Positions 7,220 to 11,818 of a stretch of 11,818 bases of DNA are shown piece after piece. The notes under the pieces were generated by a model, which did no database searches, was not told where the DNA came from, and saw nothing but the letters and a program-made list of their open reading frames with translations. The stretch covers positions 1-11,818 of the forward strand of contig JARLHX010000298.1 of assembly GCA_031292035.1 (NCBI GenBank), in the 5' to 3' direction. Every line of letters begins with the position of its first letter. The stretch's first letter is position 1. This stretch comes from Negativicutes bacterium (GTDB lineage Bacteria; Bacillota_C; Negativicutes; Sporomusales_B; JARLHX01). Position numbers and translations under genes: made by a program.

Positions 7220-7255
7220 AAATTAACCGTAGAGGAAGCAAAATCCTCTTAATTT
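7220..7255 (-). other. Bulged inverted repeat upstream of the activator gene
   Basis: AGAGGA (7231-7236) and TCCTCT (7244-7249) form a 6-bp stem. It is extended by AATTAA / TTAATT outside a 4-nt bulge (CCGT, 7227-7230), with the outer arm touching the inner one. It sits 18-53 bp upstream of the activator start on the minus strand, just beside the palindrome array. It could be a leader hairpin in the activator mRNA or a separate operator; its spacing (GGA-N7-TCC) differs from the three GGAA-N8-TTCC sites. Confidence 0.4.
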
Positions 7256-7314
7256 GGAACGAAAAGTTTCCGATTGGAACTTTTTCGTTCCGGTAATTGG
7301 AAAGATAAGTTTCC
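7256..7314. promoter_or_regulatory. Three phased palindromic operators (upstream activator sites)
   Basis: Three 16-bp sites share the pattern GGAA-N8-TTCC: GGAACGAAAAGTTTCC (7256-7271), GGAACTTTTTCGTTCC (7276-7291) and GGAAAGATAAGTTTCC (7299-7314). All are preceded by TT and followed by G-[AG], extending the shared core to TTGGAA-N8-TTCCGR. Centres are 20 and 23 bp apart, about two helical turns, so dimers would line up on one face. They lie 42-100 bp upstream of the -24 element of ald, the usual place for sigma-54 activator sites. Binding by the divergent ACT-PAS activator is inferred from position and symmetry. Confidence 0.85.
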
Positions 7315-7355
7315 GAATATCCTGCTAATCCTTATTGTTGCAGGGTTGGCCTGGC

Positions 7356-7371
7356 TGGCATGCCGCTTGCA
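7356..7371 (+). promoter_or_regulatory. Sigma-54 (-24/-12) promoter of ald
   Basis: TGGCATGCCGCTTGCA matches the sigma-54 consensus TGGCAY-N5-TTGCW closely. The GG (7357-7358) and GC (7369-7370) are separated by exactly 10 nt. Transcription is expected to start near 7382, giving a leader of about 35 nt before ald. A sigma-54 activator gene sits immediately upstream on the other strand. Confidence 0.92.
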
Positions 7372-7416
7372 TTACTATAGGGCAAAACGAACGACAATAA
7401 CAATGGGGGTTTTACT

Positions 7417-8539
7417 ATGATCATTGGTGTGGTAAAAGAGATTAAAAACAACGAGAATCGGGTTGGCTTGACGCCGGCTGGTACAGAAGCGCTATGCCGG
7501 GAAGGGCACACAGTGCTGGTGGAAAAAGGCGCCGGGGAAGGCAGCGGGTTTACCGACGATAACTATCGTCACGTCGGGGGGCTGGTTCTTGCTGACAAAC
7601 AAGAACTTTTTGACAAGGCGGAGATGATTGTCAAAGTCAAGGAACCGCTGGAGTCTGAGTATGACCTGTTTCATGAAGGACAAATTCTCTATACCTATCT
7701 GCATCTTGCCCCCGAGCCGGAATTGGCCAAAGCCCTGTTGGCCAAAAAGGTGGTGGGAATTGCCTATGAGACCATCGAAGGGTCCAACCACACCCTGCCC
7801 CTGCTTTCGCCGATGAGTGAAGTGGCCGGCCGGATGGCGGTACAAATCGGCGCTCAATTGCTGGAGAAGCCATATGGCGGCAAGGGGATATTGCTTGGCG
7901 GGGTTCCGGGAGTTGAACCGGCCCGGGTGGTGATTGTCGGCGGGGGAACGGTAGGAACAACACGCCGCGAAAATCGCGGTGGGCATGGGGGCCCGGGTCA
8001 CCATCCTCGACCGGTCGATCGAACGCCTCCAGTACCTTGACGATGTCTTTGGCGGCCGGCTCACCACCATCATGTCCAATGGCTACAATATCGCCCAATG
8101 GGTCCGCCAGGCCGACCTGCTGATCGGCGCTGTGCTGCTGCCTGGGGCCAAGGCTCCTAAACTGGTGACAGAAGCGATGGTAAAAACGATGGAAGCAGGC
8201 TCGGTCATTGTCGATGTCGCCATCGACCAGGGAGGATCGGTCGAGACGGTTGACCGAGTCACCACCCACAGCGATCCCACCTATATTAAACACGGGGTAG
8301 TTCATTATTCGGTGGCCAATATGCCGGGGGCGGTGGCCCGCACGTCGACTCTCGCCCTGACCAATGCCACCATCGGTTATGCCGTGCAAATCGCCAACAA
8401 GGGCTGGCGGCAGGCGGTTATCGACAATCCCGGACTGGCAAAGGGCGTGAATACCCTGGCGGGAAAGGTCACTTACAAGGCGGTTGCCGAATCATTGCAT
8501 TTACCCTATGTCGCCATCGAGACCGCCCTCAAAAACTGA
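7417..8539 (+). pseudogene. ald: Alanine dehydrogenase, single-base frameshift near codon 181
   Basis: Alanine dehydrogenase reversibly deaminates L-alanine to pyruvate and ammonia with NAD. The reading frame from ATG 7417 (GGGGG at 7405-7409, 7-nt spacing) matches the family to 'GGGTVGT' (residues 175-181), then goes out of frame. The remainder continues one frame over from about 7962 to TGA 8537-8539. Removing one base, most simply C7961, restores '[18 protein letters not shown]' and gives a 373-residue protein, the normal family length. Key residues are at the expected places: R15, K75 and H96 in the first half, D270 ('VAIDQGG') and the Asn of 'VANMPG' (301) in the second. Everything else is intact, so this is either a very recent mutation or a sequencing/assembly error beside a GC-rich inverted repeat. 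Unrepaired, translation would stop at 8040 (207 residues) without most of the NAD-binding domain. Confidence 0.9.
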
Positions 8540-8559
8540 TAATGAGGTTGAGGCTAAAG

Positions 8560-8719
8560 CGCCGACCGCCCGCCGTTTGCAGGCTGGAAAATTTGTGGCA
8601 GTGTAGCAGGATTTTATCCTTGGTGCGGGAAAAGATAAATGGGAGTCAGGTATAAGGGCTCCCATGCGGCTGGGCGGGGAAGACCGGACGCCAGCCGAAA
8701 CGGCACGAGGAGAGATAAC
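8560..8719 (+). other. Structured leader upstream of the aldolase gene
   Basis: The 180-bp gap between ald and the aldolase gene has no ORF with a credible start, but three hairpins in a row: AGGAT-TTT-ATCCT (8608-8620), ATGGGAG / CTCCCAT (8639-8645 / 8659-8665, 13-nt loop) and CGGCTGG / CCAGCCG (8667-8673 / 8691-8697, with an inner CGG/CCG pair). The last ends 10 nt before the Shine-Dalgarno. There is no T run, so no terminator is seen for ald and read-through to the aldolase is possible. I could not assign it to a known riboswitch class. Confidence 0.4.
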
Positions 8720-9397
8720 ATGCTTTATTTATTGGATACAGGTGATGTCAATCATATTAAGCGGGCCTATGATCTATATCCCCTGGCCGGGGTGACAACC
8801 AACCCGACGCTGATTGCCCGCGAGAAGGCTGATTTCCTTGGAATGCTGACTGCAATCAGGGGGATCATCGGCGCCGGAACCATGCTGCATGTCCAGGCTG
8901 TCAGCCGGACGGCGGAGGGCATTGTCGGCGAGGCGTCGTACCTTGCCGAAAAGATCGGGGGTCACCTGTATATCAAGATACCGGTGATTGCCGAAGGGAT
9001 CAAGGCCATAAAGCTGTTGAAGGAACGCGGCATCAAGACCACCGCCACCGCGGTGTTCACGCCGCAGCAAGCCCTGATGGCCGCGGTCGCCGGGGCGGAT
9101 TTTGTGGCTCCGTATGTAAACAGGCTGGATAATATTTGCGGCGACGGCGCGCGAGTCGTCAGCGACATCGTCGAATTATTCAAGACCTATAATCTTCCGG
9201 CCAGGGTGCTGGCCGCCAGTTTTAAAAACAGCGAGCAGGTCCACCAGGCCAGCCTGGCCGGCGCTCACGCTGTAACCGTCAGCCCAGACATCCTCGATCT
9301 TTTGCTGTCTCATCCGCTGACTGACAGCAGTGTCGACCAGTTCGTCAAGGACTGGGAAGGGTTCTATGGAGCTGGAAAACTGACGTCTCACGTATAG
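8720..9397 (+). CDS. fsa: Fructose-6-phosphate aldolase / TalC-type transaldolase
   Basis: A 225-residue class I aldolase of the small transaldolase (MipB/TalC/FSA) subfamily, cytoplasmic TIM barrel. The ATG at 8720 follows AGGAG (8708-8712) by 7 nt; an in-frame upstream start at 8639 lies inside a hairpin and has no ribosome site. The Schiff-base lysine is K86 in 'LYIKIPV'. Q59 ('HVQAV') and Y132 ('APYVNR') match the residues that mark E. coli FSA (Q59, Y131), where classical transaldolases have Glu and Phe. The start 'LYLLDTGDV...PLAGVTTNPTLI' and 'VLAASFKNSEQV' also match. FSA cleaves fructose 6-phosphate to dihydroxyacetone and glyceraldehyde 3-phosphate in vitro; its natural substrate is debated, and a transaldolase role cannot be excluded. 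It has a strong terminator after it and may be co-transcribed with ald, though 180 bp separates them. Confidence 0.88.
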   Translation: MLYLLDTGDVNHIKRAYDLYPLAGVTTNPTLIAREKADFLGMLTAIRGIIGAGTMLHVQAVSRTAEGIVGEASYLAEKIGGHLYIKIPVIAEGIKAIKLLKERGIKTTATAVFTPQQALMAAVAGADFVAPYVNRLDNICGDGARVVSDIVELFKTYNLPARVLAASFKNSEQVHQASLAGAHAVTVSPDILDLLLSHPLTDSSVDQFVKDWEGFYGAGKLTSHV

Positions 9398-9441
9398 CTG
9401 CGGCTTGTCGCCATGTTACGCAAAGTAGTCTTCGTGACAGA

Positions 9442-9480
9442 AAAAGGCTCCGGATGATCCGGAGCCTTTTAGTATTTTTT
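9442..9480. terminator. Strong bidirectional Rho-independent terminator
   Basis: A perfect 13-bp stem AAAAGGCTCCGGA (9442-9454) / TCCGGAGCCTTTT (9458-9470) with a TGA loop. T-rich sequence lies on the plus-strand side (TTTT, then AGTATTTTTT) and an A run on the other side, so it can end both the aldolase transcript and the convergent minus-strand MFS transcript. Confidence 0.93.
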
Positions 9481-9524
9481 AAATGCTATTCTCTTTTGGC
9501 TAATGCCGAGTAGGGTCTGCCGTA

Positions 9525-10823
9525 CTATGTCTGAGGCGGCGCGTTCAGGCCGAGTTCATCAGCCACCGACATTTCGGGGTTGACATGCATCCACAGGAAG
9601 GCGCCGATCACCAACAGGACACTGGCCACGATGAAGGGATAGACCCAGGAGCCGGTGTACTGCAGGATGAAGCCAAAGGCAAGCGGGGAGATGGCTGAGC
9701 CGATGTTGCCGATGGAGTTCATCATACCGGAAACCGTTCCGGCATATTCATGACCGACATCGAGACACACCGCCCAATAGACGCCGACAGCCATTTCCAG
9801 ACAGAAAACCGAACACGACAGGAGAAAGACGGCCAGATAAGCCGAGTCGGTCATCGCGCCGGGAAGCATGAAGGCCGCTCCTACCAGCAAGCCGCTGATG
9901 GCGACCACCCGCCGGGAGAACTTCCCTCTTCCGGTCGCCGCCCAAATTTTATCAGACAGCCAGCCGCCCAAGGTATCGCCCACCGTTCCCGCCAGGAGGG
10001 GCATGCTGGCAAAGATGCCCATCTTCACGATGGTGAAACCGCGGGCGTCTACCAGGTAGGTGGGCAGCCAGGTGTAGTAGATCCAGAGGGTATAGGAGTA
10101 GCAAAAATAGGCAAAGCAGAGAGCCCACATGTTCTTGCTCTTGAATAGTTTCGAAAAAGGCAATTTCGGTTTATCCTTGCTGGTATTCTTGCCTTCGTTG
10201 ATCAGGTCGATTTCGGCCTGGTTGATGCGGCCCCACCGGCTCTGGAACTCGGTAGGGGTGTCTCGGTACCAGAAGTACCAAAAGGTAGCCCACACCACCC
10301 CGACGCCGGCGAAGAGAATGAACATCGACCGCCAGCCCCACACGGCCATGACCGCCACGGCGAGAGCCGGTGTCGCTGCGGCCCCGATCCGGGCAAAGGC
10401 GTGGGTAATGCCCTGGGAAAAGCCGCGCTCGGTCGAGGGCATCCAGAAGGAGAAAGCCCGGGTTGCGCTGGGGAATGCTCCTGCTTCGCCGATGCCAAAA
10501 ATAAAGCGGATGACCAGCAAAGAGACCAGGCTCCATGCGCAAGCCGTTACCCCGGTCATGACCGACCAGGCGATTACCGACAGGGCTAATATTTTGCGGG
10601 CGCCGTACTTGTCGCCCAACCAGCCGGCGGGAATTTGGAACAAGGCGTAGGCCCAGGTGAAGGCTGAGAAAACAGCCCCCAGTTCGGCCCGGGAAAAATT
10701 AAATTCTTTCATCATTAGTGGTGCGGCAGCTGCAATGTTGATACGGTCAAGATAGGTGATGAAATAGGCCAGACAGACCACGAAAAGTACCAAGTGGCGG
10801 ACCCGGGTCGGTTTTGCGTCCAT
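9525..10823 (-). CDS. MFS transporter, ACS family (glucarate/galactonate type)
   Basis: A 432-residue inner-membrane symporter with about 12 helices. The start chosen is ATG 10821-10823 ('MDAKPTRVRH'), 8 nt after GGGAG; the longer frame from 10841 would place that Shine-Dalgarno inside the gene. Family signs: helix 1 'YFITYLDRINIAAAAPLM', loop 2-3 'GWLGDKYGARK', helix 4 'RFIFGIGEAGAFPSATRAF', central loop 'YRDTPTEFQSRWGRINQAEI', and a second loop motif 'GGWLSDKI'. This resembles the GudP/DgoT/ExuT branch, which imports hexarates, galactonate or hexuronates. It differs clearly from the transporter at 288-1586, so the window holds two ACS members with probably different substrates. It follows the SAF-domain oxidoreductase gene by 47 nt on the same strand, which suggests an operon. 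Confidence 0.9.
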   Translation of the reverse strand: MDAKPTRVRHLVLFVVCLAYFITYLDRINIAAAAPLMMKEFNFSRAELGAVFSAFTWAYALFQIPAGWLGDKYGARKILALSVIAWSVMTGVTACAWSLVSLLVIRFIFGIGEAGAFPSATRAFSFWMPSTERGFSQGITHAFARIGAAATPALAVAVMAVWGWRSMFILFAGVGVVWATFWYFWYRDTPTEFQSRWGRINQAEIDLINEGKNTSKDKPKLPFSKLFKSKNMWALCFAYFCYSYTLWIYYTWLPTYLVDARGFTIVKMGIFASMPLLAGTVGDTLGGWLSDKIWAATGRGKFSRRVVAISGLLVGAAFMLPGAMTDSAYLAVFLLSCSVFCLEMAVGVYWAVCLDVGHEYAGTVSGMMNSIGNIGSAISPLAFGFILQYTGSWVYPFIVASVLLVIGAFLWMHVNPEMSVADELGLNAPPQT

Positions 10824-10870
10824 AATCATCTCTCCCAACATTCATGTCTCGGCAGTGCAAACACAGGAAT

Positions 10871-11644
10871 CTATTTGGAAAGAAATAGCTGGTCCTGCTG
10901 TTCGCGGAGCTGCCACAGCGCCGAATCATTCGGCTTGGCGACCATGTCATAGGTAATGGTCGTCCCGGCGGCCACGTCGCAGAGCAAGGTCTGGCCGCTG
11001 ATCAGGTGGGCCGGGGCGGGGACTCCCTTGCCCATGGCGCCGGCGGGGACGATCAGTGAAGTGTGGCGAAGATCGTGGTCATTGCCCAGTTTTTCTCCCG
11101 CTTTGAGGGGACCGGCGGCAACCCGGACCAGATCATAGCGCGGCAGGTAATCGGCACTTCCGGTGGTCAGTCCGAGCATCCCGGCGCAAAGAAGAGAGGT
11201 GGCGGTTTCCACTCCACAGAGGTGATAAGGCTTATAGATCAAAGCCGCGCTGCCGCTGGGATTGGGAATGCAGCCCTTGGTGTTCAGGATCATTTGGGAA
11301 TAGGCGTTGGGGGAGGAAACCACCATGAAGACACCGCCGCCCAGGCCGGCTTCGAACTTATCTCTGAATACGGTAACAACATCGATGGCCTTCGCATTTT
11401 TCAGTATGCCGCCCTCGCTTTCGGGGCAGAGAATCTGAGGAAGCTCGCTGATGCGCACAATAGGCTCATGGGTGGAAGGAACATCGGGGGCGAGGCCGGT
11501 GGCGTTGGCCATAATGGTCAATTCGCACAGGTCAAAGCCGCCTGCCATCGGAAGTGTCTGCAGGATGGCTTTGCGCCGCTTGAGATATTCTGCGGTCTTT
11601 GCGGCAGGCAGTTCGTCGAAAAGATCCAGTTCATCATCTTTCAA
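10871..11644 (-). CDS. SAF-domain oxidoreductase, COG4091/DRL-type, N-terminus missing
   Basis: The 257 residues readable from a TTG at 11642-11644 match the C-terminal half of 'predicted homoserine dehydrogenase with SAF domain' proteins (COG4091), the family that includes the Brucella DXP-reductoisomerase-like enzyme DRL. Signs: 'LTIMANATGLAPDVPSTHEP', 'PESEGGILKN', 'NPSGSAALIYKPYHLCGVET', 'VRVAAGPLKAGEKLG', and a C-terminal SAF segment 'DVAAGTTITYDMV' ending 'LREQQDQLF'. Full-length members have about 420-450 residues with an N-terminal NAD(P)-binding Rossmann domain. The frame stays open upstream to 11809 but has no ATG, GTG or TTG there, and TAG occurs at 11810-11812; no other minus-strand frame shows a Rossmann motif. 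The TTG has no Shine-Dalgarno. The gene may be broken, or an error may lie near the window edge. It probably forms an operon with the MFS gene downstream, hinting at polyol or sugar-acid metabolism; the substrate is unknown. Confidence 0.72.
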   Translation of the reverse strand: MKDDELDLFDELPAAKTAEYLKRRKAILQTLPMAGGFDLCELTIMANATGLAPDVPSTHEPIVRISELPQILCPESEGGILKNAKAIDVVTVFRDKFEAGLGGGVFMVVSSPNAYSQMILNTKGCIPNPSGSAALIYKPYHLCGVETATSLLCAGMLGLTTGSADYLPRYDLVRVAAGPLKAGEKLGNDHDLRHTSLIVPAGAMGKGVPAPAHLISGQTLLCDVAAGTTITYDMVAKPNDSALWQLREQQDQLFLSK

Positions 11645-11818
11645 CTGGACGGTACGGGTTTCATGTACAGTGATGCCGTCAGCCTCGCAGGTGACGGTTT
11701 TCTTCTTTCTGTCCAGGATGAACTCGGCGTCGCGGGCCTTTCCGCCGTGATGGCCTTTAACCTGGCAGAAGTCGAAGCCATCGTTAAGGCTGTTAAAAGC
11801 GAACCGACCCTAAAGGGC

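Noticed and set aside
7950..7980. Programmed ribosomal frameshift in ald.
   Set aside because: There is no slippery heptamer at the break, alanine dehydrogenases are not known to use recoding, and a single extra base restores perfect family identity, so mutation or read error is simpler.
8597..8607. Sigma-54 promoter before the aldolase gene (TGGCAGTGTAGC).
   Set aside because: The GG and GC are 7 nt apart instead of the required 10.
8610..8719. Cobalamin riboswitch before the aldolase gene.
   Set aside because: Short pieces (GGTGC, GGGAGTCAGG) resemble parts of it, but the invariant CCGC-N-ACTGT segment and the usual AGGA-ACCTGCC end are missing.
11645..11812. Recoding of the in-frame TAG (e.g. 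as pyrrolysine) in the SAF-domain gene.
   Set aside because: A single amber codon near the window edge, with no supporting recoding signal or machinery visible, is better explained by mutation or sequence error.
11663..11818. Plus-strand open frame starting ATG 11663 or 11750 ('MAFNLAEVEAIVKAVKSEP...') running off the right edge.
   Set aside because: It reads plausibly, but neither ATG has a Shine-Dalgarno and its codons are exact complements of the open minus-strand frame that continues the SAF-domain gene. It may be a mirror artefact; only sequence beyond 11818 could decide.

Overview
The window looks like a chromosomal segment of a moderate-GC Firmicute. The signs are strong AGGAGG/GGGAGG-type Shine-Dalgarno sites, several intrinsic terminators, a GEMM-I (cyclic-di-GMP-type) riboswitch in front of a chemotaxis receptor, and a sigma-54 activator divergent from alanine dehydrogenase. 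An anaerobic Negativicutes member (Sporomusaceae-like) would fit, but that is inference from gene content and style, not a marker gene. No rRNA, tRNA, CRISPR array, transposase or phage gene was seen.

Layout. (1) 2-1698, plus strand: the tail of an IlvD/Edd-family dehydratase, a short gap with a hairpin, then an ACS-family MFS transporter that probably imports a sugar acid or other organic anion, closed by a strong terminator. (2) 1839-3157, plus strand: a tight three-gene unit of two small zinc-ribbon membrane proteins and a GNAT acetyltransferase. (3) 3275-5633: a GEMM-I riboswitch with its own terminator, a dCache-HAMP methyl-accepting chemotaxis protein, and a 17-bp-stem bidirectional terminator. 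(4) 5646-7202, minus strand: an ACT-PAS-AAA+-TyrR-type HTH sigma-54 activator. (5) 7203-9480, plus strand: a divergent control region with three phased GGAA-N8-TTCC palindromes and a clear -24/-12 promoter, an ald gene carrying a single-base frameshift, a structured leader, a fructose-6-phosphate-aldolase/TalC-type gene and a terminator. (6) 9525-11818, minus strand: a second ACS-family MFS transporter downstream of the C-terminal part of a SAF-domain 'homoserine dehydrogenase-like' (COG4091/DRL-type) protein whose N-terminal NAD-binding domain is not encoded in any reading frame of the window.

How the parts work together. The best-supported circuit is the activator binding the palindrome array and driving sigma-54 transcription of ald. 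Alanine dehydrogenase interconverts alanine and pyruvate, and an ACT domain would suit amino-acid sensing. The two transporters, the dehydratase tail, the aldolase and the SAF-domain oxidoreductase suggest carbohydrate-acid use at both ends of the window, but no complete pathway is visible. Two genes carry visible lesions: a frameshift in ald and an in-frame TAG plus missing start in the SAF-domain gene. These could be real decay or draft-assembly errors.
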